From NCBI RefSeq assembly GCF_034140825.1, contig NC_089039.1:29152501-29216500 (forward strand): a stretch of 64,000 nt of DNA, given 5' to 3'. Both the position numbers and the translations under genes were made by a program. The stretch is from Oryza sativa Japonica Group (Eukaryota; Streptophyta; Magnoliopsida; Poales; Poaceae). Under the pieces are notes generated by a model, which worked only from the letters and a program-made list of their open reading frames with translations, was not told the origin of the DNA and searched no databases. Shown piece after piece: positions 51,747-61,320 of the stretch (position 1 is its first letter; every line of letters begins with the position of its first letter).

Positions 51747-52560
51747 CAAAATCAGAAACATAGGGATGAATGTTATAAACTTGAGACGAAAATTATGCAT
51801 CTATTTGCCAACTTCGGGTGGAGGTTCTCTAATAGAATTCAGTAGTTAGGGGATCTTTTTCTTCTTTTGGTGTCTATTAGTTTGTGTTTGCTTAGCTTTG
51901 TTTCTGCTATCGTGAACTTTCTGTGTGAGTTTTCTTATGTGCGAGTTCTGTAATAATTGGTTGTAGCTCTTTGAGTAAAGGCCGAAATGTTACATTCTAT
52001 TATTAAAAAAGAATTACAGGGATTATAAGGTTTGGTCTTTAAAAGTTTCAAGACAACGTGATAGCTATTTAATAAATTTAAGTAAAAATATATTAAAAAT
52101 AGATAATTTTGTATAGTGCTAGCTGCGTAATTACGCCGGCCATCCAACCGGTTCATTCAGTGAATAATGTGTATCCAAAACATACACGTGGATAATTCCA
52201 CAGGCACGATGGTTGAAGTCTGAAGAGGTTGGCGCACTACGCTCCACATAAACGGAAAAGTCCAAATAGTGGTGCATTGAGGAGAGAAGCCCATATAGTA
52301 GAGCCCACCCCTAACCAATATCAGCCCAACAGGTCAATTAGCCGATGACTGGAGGCTGGGCCGCGCGACCCGTGAGCCCAATAAACTTTATTCTCTCTCT
52401 CGCGTCACCCGGCACCCCCGCACCCAGTCCCAAGAGCGGCAAAAACCGAGACGGGTCACGGGTCTCCCTTCCTACCTACTACTCCTAATCCGCCATTCCA
52501 TTCGCGCGGCTAATCCCCCACCCTCCCAGGCGGCCAGGCCCCATCTCATTTCCTTTCCTT
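51747..52560. other. Intergenic, promoter side of the first RICESLEEPER gene
   Basis: AT-rich until about 52350, then pyrimidine-rich (TTCTCTCTCTCGCG near 52391) as in a plant core promoter or leader. No coding exon. Confidence 0.45.
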
Positions 52561-54113
52561 TCTTTCCCCTCTCCTCCTCCTCCCCGCAGAATACTACCAG
52601 ATCTGCTTCGCCGCTCTCCCGGCCTTGGAGCTTCTTGGGCCGAGCCCTACCAAGTCCGGATCTGCCACCACCACCACCATCTCTCCCCCTCCTCCTCCTC
52701 GTGTAAGCTCCTCCCAGCCTGCTCCTGCTCTCTCTCTCTTCTGTTCCTGCCTCGCGAGGTCCCGTGTCGGGGGTTTGAATTTCGTTTCCAGATCTGCGCG
52801 TGCTTGGAGTTCAGTTCGGGCGGATTTGAATTTCTGGGCTTTTCGTGCGGTTTTTTTTAATCGGGATTTGGGAGGGAAGGGGGGGGGGGGGGGGTTTGCG
52901 CGGGGTTTGGATTGGGCCAAAAGGTCCGTGCGAAATTTGTTTCGTAATTTTCGAGGAGATTTTTCTCTCTTCCCCCGTGGGTGGTGTGGTAGTATTACCC
53001 AGGCCCAATTTGTTACCGATTTCAGAATCCCTCTTTCCCCGTGGGTGGTGGTGTGCTGGCTACGTTGTTGGGTTAGGGATTCTTTTCGGGGGGAAGCGCG
53101 GCCTGCCTGGAAATCGTTGGAGCTCGCTGAGATCTCGAGTTGTTTGGCATGAATTTCGCCGTGGGGCTGGATCCGCTGGGAGATCCGGAGAGGGCGACTT
53201 GATTCGTTCGTTTTGGAGGAGATATGTGATGTTGGACTTGCTGCGCTTAGATAATTGAATCTGAATGTGTGCTTGTGTGGTCGTGCAGAGAAATTTATCT
53301 TTCTTTGTCCAAAGAAAGCTGTACCACTAGCTACCTTCTTAGCCTCTTCAGCTAGGTTCTTGCTACTTTGTACTAGCTTCTTAGCATCTTAAGTTAGGTT
53401 CCTGCCGCTGTTTAGCTAACTAGGTGAGCTTGATTTTCAAGTCCTGTATAAGTGTCCCGCCAACTCAAGCAATACATAGTTTTCTCCCTTCTCACCGATT
53501 ATTTTGATTATTTTGAGTTGGTGCCCACGAGGAACAAGAATGAGTTGACTTGCATTGCATGAGAATAATTAGCAAGATCTGAATTATGCACTCCTAGGTT
53601 GACTTGCATTGCATGAGGATAATAAGCAAGATCTTAGTTATAGGGAGTAAAGTTAGCAACTAAGTTTGCACGAGTCATTCTGGTCCAATTAGCTTTGCAT
53701 GTGATCCCTTCTTTTCTTGAAATTTGTCAGCGAAACAAACGTAGCACATGGTTCTGCTAATGAAGTTTGCATTTTCGGTGGCAAATAAAATTTAATTTAA
53801 ATTGTGTACTTTAAGCATTTTTACTGAGGAGTGAGAAGAGATGGTTACCCATTCTAAGTTTCCATATATTCCTGGATGACATCTATAATTTTGTTGTTTC
53901 ACCTGTGCTCCAGTTACTATATATAACCTGGTTTGCTAATTTGTTATCAAGAAATCGTGTTGTCTTTCTTTTATCTTCCTGTTTTGTTAAATAGGCCACT
54001 GTAGTGATACTGGTTTGTTATTGAAACAACCGTGTATAAGTCAAATTTGATTATTTTTTTGGCCAAATGATTGTTATTCTGACTTCTGCTGTCACCATGT
54101 TACTATTTGACAG
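52561..54113 (+). promoter_or_regulatory. 5' leader exon and intron of RICESLEEPER gene 1
   Basis: A C/T-rich untranslated exon (about 52561-52702) ends at a GTAAGC donor (CCTCGT|GTAAGC). The likely acceptor is TTTGACAG at 54113, 32 bases before the ATG, so a 1.4-kb intron lies in the leader. The intron starts GC-rich with a run of 16 G at 52879-52894 and has a small tandem duplication (TGACTTGCATTGCATGA) at 53540-53630. Leader introns often raise expression in grasses. Splice sites are inferred. Confidence 0.55.
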
Positions 54114-54145
54114 ACTTTGTGAGTTCTAGCTACTAGCCAAGAAGC

Positions 54146-56314
54146 ATGGCTGAGGAAACTGGCAACGACAACCAGGTGGTTCAAGGTAATGAGATTGTCC
54201 CAAGCAATGAGGAAGCTCAAGCTGAGGAAGTTCAGGGTGATGAATTGGTCCCTGCTGAGGACTTAACTCAAGGTGACGAGGTCCAAGGAAATGAATTGGT
54301 CAGTGCTGAGATCAGTACCCCTCCAACATTAAGGCGCCGTAGGAAGAAGTCTCTAGTGTGGGAGCACTTCACTATTGAAGCTGTCTCTGGAGGGGCTACA
54401 CGGGCGTGCTGCAAACTGTGCAAGCAAACTTTTGCTTACAGCTCTGGTTCAAAAATTGCGGGTACTAGCCATCTCAAGAGGCACATTACATTGGGTTCAT
54501 GCCCTAAAATTAAGAACCAAGAGCACAAGCTAGCACTGACTCCAGCTGGAGGGACTGACAATGATGGTGAGGGTACTGTGGAGCGCCCATCTAAGAGGCG
54601 TTACAGATATACTGGTTATGCAAATGCTGCTTTTGATCAAGACCGCAGTTGCTCATATCTGGCAAAGATGATAATTTTGCATGACTACCCACTTCACATT
54701 GTTCAACAGCCAGCGTTCACTACCTTTATTGACAGTCTGCAGCCACGTTTCAGGGTTGTAGATGTTGAGACAATGGAGGGGGAGGTGTATGCTGTTTACC
54801 AGAAAGAAAAGGAAAACCTCACGCAAGCATTCAGCACTATGCCTGGAAGGATCAGCCTCACCATTGGATTGTGGACAACTAGCCAAACTCTTGGCTATGT
54901 TTCACTTTCTGGGCAGTTTATTGACTCTGAGTGGAAGATACATCGAAGAATGCTAAACTTCATGATGGTGTCTTCTCCTCATTCAGAGAATGCACTTAGT
55001 GAAGCTATTAGTGCAAGCCTTTCGGACTGGAATATGAAGGACAAACTGTTCACCATCACATTGGACAATGATTGCTCATCACATGATATATACAGTGCAA
55101 ATCTGAGGGATTATCTCTCCAACAAGAACAACCTCATGCTCAAGGGCCAACTGTTTGTTGTAAGGTGTTATGCCCATATCCTGAATGCAGTTGCTCAGGA
55201 TGTCATTGCTTCAATCCATGGTGTCATCTACAATATCCGTGAAAGCATCAAGTTCATAAAAGCTTCTCCTACCCGTGAGGAGAAGTTTGCAGAGATTGCT
55301 CTGCAGCTAGAGATCCCAAGTACCAAGACCCTTTGTCTGGATGTTACGACTCAGTGGAACACTACCTATCTCATGCTGCTGGCTGCCTTGGATTATAAGC
55401 AGGCCTTTTCTACTCTAGAGACAAGTGATGACAACTACAACGAGGCACCGTCCGCTGAGGACTGGAAAAAAGTTGAGGCTGCCTGCAATTACTTGAAGCT
55501 ATTGTATGACTCAGCACATAGCATCATGGCTGCAGCAAATCCAACTTCAAATCTCTTTTTCCATGAGGCATGGAAACTTCAACTAGAGCTGTCAAATGCT
55601 ACAGGGCATGAAGACCCTGTTTTCAGCAGCATTGCCAAGGATATGCACGAGAGGTTTGACAAGTACTGGAAAGATTGCAACCTTGTGTTAGCTATTGCTG
55701 TTGTGATGGATCCACGCTTCAAGATGAAGCTTGTTGAGTTCAGCTACTCGAAAATTTATGGTGTTGAAGCTGCGAAGTATGTTAAGGTGGTGGATGACGC
55801 TGTTCATGAGCTTTACAAGGAGTATGTTGCACAGCCCCTCCCCTTGACGCCGGCCTATGTTGAGCAAGGGGAAGGTAATAATGCACCTGCTAGCGAGAAT
55901 AGTACTCAAACAACTGCTCCTTCGACCGGCGATGGACTTGTGGACTTTGATATGTACCTTTCTGAGATAGCTACAAGCCAGCCAACAAAATCTGAACTGG
56001 AACAGTACCTTGATGAGTCCCTCACTCCGCGCATCCAGGAATTCGACATTCTGAACTGGTGGAAGCTCAACACTCTCAAGTTCCCTACTCTCTCAAAGAT
56101 GGCCCGGGATATCTTGGCCATTCCGATGTCGATGGTGAGCAGCGGCAACTCTATTTTCTCTGCTGGAACAGGAACTCGCATGCTTGATGACTACAGAAGC
56201 TCATTGCGTCCAGAAATTGTGGAGGCGCTCTTCTGCGCCAAAGACTGGCTTCAGTATTCACCAGCTACCCCGGAGGCGCCGAGTACCGCGCTGGTCAAGG
56301 TGGATGCACCATAG
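54146..56314 (+). CDS. RICESLEEPER-type BED zinc finger / hAT protein (domesticated)
   Basis: Single coding exon, 722 aa. Homologue of Arabidopsis DAYSLEEPER, a transposase-derived DNA-binding protein needed for normal growth. Order: an acidic N-terminus with loose six-residue repeats (VQGDELVPAEDL, VQGNELV); basic RRRRKKS; BED zinc finger about 68-125 (CKLCKQTF then HLKRHI); hAT central region with SLTIGLWTTSQTLGYVSL and TLDNDCSSHDI; C-terminal hAT dimerisation region about 610-690 (LNWWKLNTLKFPTLSKMARD, SGNSIFSAGTGTRMLDDYRS). No inverted ends or target duplication are seen around it and the frame is intact, which supports a domesticated gene rather than a live transposon. A second copy starts at 63258. 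It probably corresponds to the rice gene called RICESLEEPER 3 (from memory). Confidence 0.9.
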   Translation: MAEETGNDNQVVQGNEIVPSNEEAQAEEVQGDELVPAEDLTQGDEVQGNELVSAEISTPPTLRRRRKKSLVWEHFTIEAVSGGATRACCKLCKQTFAYSSGSKIAGTSHLKRHITLGSCPKIKNQEHKLALTPAGGTDNDGEGTVERPSKRRYRYTGYANAAFDQDRSCSYLAKMIILHDYPLHIVQQPAFTTFIDSLQPRFRVVDVETMEGEVYAVYQKEKENLTQAFSTMPGRISLTIGLWTTSQTLGYVSLSGQFIDSEWKIHRRMLNFMMVSSPHSENALSEAISASLSDWNMKDKLFTITLDNDCSSHDIYSANLRDYLSNKNNLMLKGQLFVVRCYAHILNAVAQDVIASIHGVIYNIRESIKFIKASPTREEKFAEIALQLEIPSTKTLCLDVTTQWNTTYLMLLAALDYKQAFSTLETSDDNYNEAPSAEDWKKVEAACNYLKLLYDSAHSIMAAANPTSNLFFHEAWKLQLELSNATGHEDPVFSSIAKDMHERFDKYWKDCNLVLAIAVVMDPRFKMKLVEFSYSKIYGVEAAKYVKVVDDAVHELYKEYVAQPLPLTPAYVEQGEGNNAPASENSTQTTAPSTGDGLVDFDMYLSEIATSQPTKSELEQYLDESLTPRIQEFDILNWWKLNTLKFPTLSKMARDILAIPMSMVSSGNSIFSAGTGTRMLDDYRSSLRPEIVEALFCAKDWLQYSPATPEAPSTALVKVDAP

Positions 56315-56655
56315 GATCGCCGTGATTCCCCCCCTTTTGTGAAGCAACAGCATGTACCAATGGTACCTATTTGTGAAGTTAACTGCTAGGCGTATTTTAG
56401 GCAGGGACTATGAACTGATTGTGATCTGAGCTTATCCTCCTAGGGTGTAATTTGTTGTATCGAACTCTGTTAACTCGTTCATGTTGTTATGTACGCTTTG
56501 TCTGTAGTATGCCATCAGAGTTGTACCTGATATTGCATGTAGTGTGCGCGCTGGCTGCATAATATTTATCAGCTGGTGCCTTATGTTTGTACTTCCCCTC
56601 ATTATAATCCATTGTAGCATGTGATTGTTCTGTGCCTTTGTGATATGTCACATAG
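56315..56655 (+). other. RICESLEEPER gene 1 3' region
   Basis: Non-coding, consistent with the 3' untranslated part and downstream flank. No clear second gene. Confidence 0.5.
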
Positions 56656-56880
56656 CTAAGGCAGCGTCGACACCTGCGTGCGGCTGGTTCAAGCGGCCGT
56701 AGCCGAACGAGGCGTCCATCCCTGAGTCCGGCGAGCCCGGCATGGCGCTGGACAATGGACAAGAGCTTCGGCTTCTCCAAGCACTTCGCCGCCAAGTACA
56801 AGTTTGGTTACACCTGCGCTGCCACCTGCAGAAGGGCGAGTTCAAGGGCGACGACGGTGACGTCGCCTTCAAGGTCAATC
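56656..56880 (+). pseudogene. GC-rich exon-like fragment, origin unknown
   Basis: An island of coding-like DNA in AT-rich surroundings. One frame reads MDKSFGFSKHFAAKYKFGYT; the next frame gives LQKGEFKGDDGDVAFKV, so the two plausible parts are out of phase. It ends at AAG|GTCAATCC, a possible splice donor. I do not recognise the parent protein. It looks like a captured or duplicated first exon that has lost its frame. Confidence 0.45.
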
Positions 56881-57164
56881 CAATCCCTTCTTTCTGTCCA
56901 GTTCACGACTTGTTCTCCTTCGCTGAGGTTTTGAGTCAATTTTCATGTTTATTTTCCTCGCTTGGGTTTAATTAATTAACACTTAAATCTTCTCCTGCAT
57001 TGTTTAGTGTTTACACCTGATTGAATTCATATTATATTTCTGCTTGATTGTATTGTTTAATGCTAGACTGATGTTTTCAATTTTATGTTCAAAGCATCAT
57101 TGTGTGGATTCAACGGTTTACCTCTTGAGCTCATTTGGTTCGGTTGCCATGCTTTTGTTTTTTA

Positions 57165-58512
57165 ACTTAACTAGCATGGTGGCCCGTGCAGATTACGCGG
57201 CTAGCATCATTATATTTTCTATCGTATAATAACATATATGTTTTCTCATTATATTATTAAAATATATTACAATGACAACATAATTTTAAATTTTACAATA
57301 ACTTTACGAAACTACTAATGTATAATATTCATATTGTATTTTATATATGTGTTAGTTATTAATTATTTTTAATATCAAATTTTAGTTATTTGTAAATTAT
57401 ATATATTTCTATATGGACTCTAGACTTGTCTTTTAATATTTCTTTTTTAAAATTCTGAATTTTTATTATTTCTAATTGTATTTCTATGTGGACTCTAAAC
57501 TCATCTTTCAATATTCTTTAATTTTTAATTTCAAATTTCAGTTACTTCTAAATTATATTCTTATATTAACTTTAAACTCTTCTTTCCATGTTTTTCTTAA
57601 TTTCGAATTATAGTTATTTTTTCTCCGATTAATGTGGGAATTTCTCGGTCATGAGAGTGAATATGGAGACTCCTTTTTATTCCGAGTTTTAGTTAGTTTT
57701 AAATTCCTATATGGACTCTATATTCTACTTCTAATATTTGAATTTCTATTTTTTTTCTTAATTGTATTTCTATATGGACTCTATACTCTACTTCTAATAT
57801 TTCTTATTTTTAATTCCGAATTTCAGTTATTTCCTAATTGTATTTCTATATGGACTCTAGTCTTCTCTTCTAATATTCCTTATTTTCGAATTTCAACTAT
57901 TTCTAAATTGTATTTCTATATGGACTCTAGTCTCCTCTTCTAATATTCCTTATTTTTAATTTCGAATTTCAGATATTTTTAAATTGTATTTCTATATGGA
58001 CTCTACTTTTTTTTCTCCGATTAATGTGAGAATTTCTAGGTCATAAGAGCCAACGTGGAAGTTCCTTTTTATTTTGAATTTTAGTTAGTTTTAAATTCCT
58101 ATATGGACTCTATACTCTACTTCTAATATTCTTTAATTTTTAATTCCGAATTTCTATTTTTTTCTTAATTGTATTTCTATATGGACTCTATACTCTACTT
58201 CTAATATTCCTTATTTTTAATTCCGAATTTATATTATTTCCTAATTGTGTTTCTATATGGACTCTATACTCTACTTCTAATATTCCTTATTTGTAATTCC
58301 GAATTTCAGTTATATCCTAATTGTATTTCTATATGGACTCTAGTCTCCTCTTCTAATATTCCTTATTTTTTTAATTACGAATTTCAGCTATTTCTAAATT
58401 GTATTTCTATATGGACTCTGCCTTTTCTTTTTCTTCGATTAATGTGAGAATTTCTAGGCCATGAGAGCGAACGTGGAGGCTCCTTTATCTATTCCTTTAA
58501 TAATATAATAGA
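57165..58512. repeat. AT-rich tandem-repeat element
   Basis: It starts CTAGCATGGTGGCCCGTGCA and ends CTTTAATAATATAATAGATA. The body consists of many copies of a roughly 75-bp unit with the core TTTCTATATGGACTCTA, CTTCTAATATTCCTTATTTT and CGAATTTCAGTTATTTC. A longer block (CTCCGATTAATGTGAGAATT, TCATGAGAGC...GTGGAGGCTCCTT) occurs three times, at about 57623, 58015 and 58433, so there is also a period of about 400 bp. The end sequences resemble a widespread unclassified grass repeat. Short frames across it are low-complexity. Confidence 0.7.
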
Positions 58513-58894
58513 TAGATAGATTGCTAAATATATCATATTAGGTGGGAGAAAGAGATACTATAAATGATGAAGTAGGTTTACTATATGCTTCCATGAGAAT
58601 TTGTTTTGGTCATTAATACTTTGACGAACAAGTTAGTTGCTTCACCCAGCGCGCTTACAAAGGACAGATAGACGAGAAAAAAGCACATTAGTGCCCATTT
58701 CGGGTGTTTCTTGTTTGGTAATTTGGGGAGGCTTGCGTTTCTACTTGTGTCTTGTAGAGTTCCCTTTTCTCGTCAAAGGATGAGAACTCTGCCATGAAGT
58801 CCAAACTCTCCTTTTCCTTTTCTACTTTTCAAAGTAGCACTTGCAGTTATGTAATCCCTTACCCTATCGATGATGCCAGATATCCAATATTCAG

Positions 58895-59268
58895 TACAGA
58901 AAGTTGGATTTTGAGGAGATTTCTGCTGCTGCCATCAGCGTTTACCAGATGGAAGGTTTGGAAACCTGGGAACAACATGCCCGGCAAGCGTACGAGTTCT
59001 TTGATAAGGAGGGTAACCGACCAATTGTGATCGACGAGCTCGCATCGGTATATATTGATCCTTAACACTAAATTAGCTTGGGTTGTGCACGATGAAATGT
59101 TTCTCACAAGTGATGACATGCTATTTTCAGGAACTCGGACTCGGCCCTTCAGTTCCCCTACATGTTGTTCTCCAAGATTGGATCAGACATCCTGATGGAA
59201 AACTCAGTTTCCTCGGATTCATGAAACTATTGCATGGAGTTTCGTCCCGTACCATCCCAAAAACCTGA
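58895..59268 (+). pseudogene. CDPK-related kinase (CRK) C-terminal fragment
   Basis: Two exons, 58895-59047 and 59131-59268, with good GT and AG sites, read in frame into a stop. They encode KLDFEEISAAAISVYQMEGL, then ETWEQHARQAYEFFDKEGN, RPIVIDELASELGLGP and [15 protein letters not shown]. This is the end of the degenerate EF-hand (calmodulin-like) region of plant CRK kinases. A possible acceptor (ATTCAG at 58889-58894) precedes the first exon. No kinase domain is found upstream; the neighbouring DNA is the tandem-repeat element. It is therefore a truncated copy, although the fragment itself is intact. Confidence 0.82.
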
Positions 59269-60303
59269 GATAATAACTTCTTTTCTTACATCAAACCAAG
59301 GAAAAAGAGTGATGACTAAAATTAATCTCTGGCTGTCTGGAGAAGCTGCATGGAACCGGTACAAAGATTAACAAAGCTGCCCTAGTGTGTAGCGAAAAGC
59401 TCTACTGTCAGCATTTCTCATTCCCTCACCAGATGATTGATGGTGTGTTTGTATTCAGGTTTGTTTTAGAGGCGAGTGTACAGATGAGTTTAGGAAACAG
59501 GAAGAAAGTAGTGGTACATGAGTTCTACTCCGGTGCTTTCTACTTATAGTAGAAAATAATCTGAACCACTAATCTCATTTGATCAAAGGGTTTAGATCAA
59601 TTTCTACTACCACCTTATTTAATGGTAGTAGAATCGTGGATGGCTATTATTGTCCAAGAACAAATATTAGTGGAGGGGTATAATCATCATTTACAATCAC
59701 TGGCCCTAGCCGTACTCAACTCAATCTTTCCTCACGTCGGCCAAAGAGAATCGCATAACTCCCCCAAATTGCATCCGGAGACGACGCCGAGTATCTCCTC
59801 CCTGCCGCCGCCTCCGCCACTCGATAGAAGTACACCAACGCCGGGGCGCACGTGTTCGTGACGATGCTCCTGACCGTGGTGTTCACGGCAGCTGTGGCGT
59901 TGGCTCTTGTCAACGCCGTCAACTCGCATGACTTCGCAGCACACCTCGCCGGCGTGGACTGCCGCATGGGGCTAGCTGGTCCAGTACGATGCCCAGCCTC
60001 GGGCTTCGTGGAGCTCCTCGTGCTGGCGCTACATGTGGTTAGATGCGTGCTCGCCATCTTAGATCGCCTGCATGCCTGCCTAATGTCGCCCTCGCTACAG
60101 CTTTCGATTGCATCTCCATGTACGTGCGCCGGTGGCAGCGCGGCGAAGTGACCAATGTACATGAAGTATACGTGCTAAGTAGGATCGAATTTGTTCCTTA
60201 TATGGTGAACACTAACAGAAAACCTTTCTCCTTGTTCGTTCAGCAAAGTTGCAGATAAAAATGTCAAACAGAATTATTTTCTTATTGCTTCAAGTCACAT
60301 TAA

Positions 60304-60450
60304 GGCTTGTTTTAGTTCCTAACTTTTTCTTCATACTTCCAACTTTTTCATCACATCAAAACTTTCCCCCACACACAAACTTCCAACTTTTCCGTCACAT
60401 CGTTTCAATTTTAATCAAACTTCCAATTTTAGCGTGAACTAAACACACCC
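60304..60450 (-). mobile_element. Tourist/Harbinger-like MITE, TAA duplication
   Basis: 147 bp flanked by TAA (60301-60303, 60451-60453). It is the reverse-complement form of the 51077 family (AACTTCCAATTTTAGCGTGA; GTCACATCGTTTCAATTTTA). Confidence 0.82.
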
Positions 60451-60535
60451 TAAGCATACTATTGCTACTGCTACTGCTACTGCTCAAGTTCAGACTTCAG
60501 ACTTCAAAAAGGCCCCACCAATTCATGAGCTCATA

Positions 60536-60683
60536 GAGGCTCTGTTTAGTTCACACCAAAATTAGAAGTTTGGTTGAAATTGGAACTATGTGACGGAAAA
60601 GTTGAAAGTTTGTGTGTATAGAAAAGTTTTAATGTAATAGAAAAGTTGGAAGTTTCAAGTAAAAGTTAGGAACTAAACACGGC
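60536..60683 (+). mobile_element. Tourist/Harbinger-like MITE, second copy
   Basis: About 148 bp of the same family in the opposite orientation (CTGTTTAGTTCACACCAAAA at the left, AGGAACTAAACACGGC at the right), 85 bp after the previous copy, so the pair can fold into a long hairpin. Confidence 0.78.
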
Positions 60684-61320
60684 GAAAATCTGATTTGGAC
60701 CAGCATGTTGATTTAACAACCAGAAAAAAAAATTGGACATGGGCACACCTGTTGCCTCGAACAATATTTTTGCAGCATTAGAACTAGTACATATAAGTTA
60801 TTTTTGCAGCATTAGAACTAGTATATATAAGTTATACAGTCCAGGATGCACTTAATGAATACAGATAGAAAAGGATTACAGGCAAGACTCTGACTAGAAG
60901 CTGCAAAAACATCTAAACAGGCAAGCACCGGTGAACAAAGAAGTACTGGCGAGACGGCCGTCGGCGCCGCCGCCGCCGGAATGTATCGGATGGTGCCCTT
61001 GCACGCGGCAAAATGGGGAGACAAATGGAGAATGAGTGGGGAAAGAATGGCCGCCGGAGTAGACTGCCGGCGGCGCGAGGATTTGCCGAGCAGTGGAGAT
61101 GGCTACCGTCAGGAGGAGATCGACGGTGGTGGGAGGATTTGCCGCAGCGAATGGAAGCGTCGTCCAGTCGCCGAGTGCCTAGCGAGATGAATAGATAAAA
61201 TCCCAAATACCACCATTACCCCTAAGCACTAAGTAGTAATGTACTAATATGCCCTTGTGAACCGACGATTCAGATCAATTCTACTTGTAGTATAATACTA
61301 CAAGTAGAAAGCACCGGAGC

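Larger units (their letters stand above)
59530..61320. mobile_element. TIR-bounded element with GC-rich contents, Pack-MULE-like
   Basis: Left end CTCCGGTGCTTTCTACTTAT (about 59530) and right end ACAAGTAGAAAGCACCGGAG (to about 61317) are inverted. Next to the ends, TTTAGATCAATTTCTAC and TTCAGATCAATTCTAC occur on both sides, the second TIR part. Inside are two GC-rich, exon-like islands (59770-60160 and 60940-61190) and two MITEs. The islands show no family I recognise; the first has a hydrophobic stretch, MLLTVVFTAAVALALVNAV. I found no clear target duplication, so the MULE assignment is inference from the structure. Confidence 0.55.

Noticed and set aside
59716-60162. Minus-strand frame of 148 codons in the first GC-rich island
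   Set aside because: Cys/Ala/Arg-rich with no motif; the opposite strand looks equally coding-like, so neither is supported as a gene.
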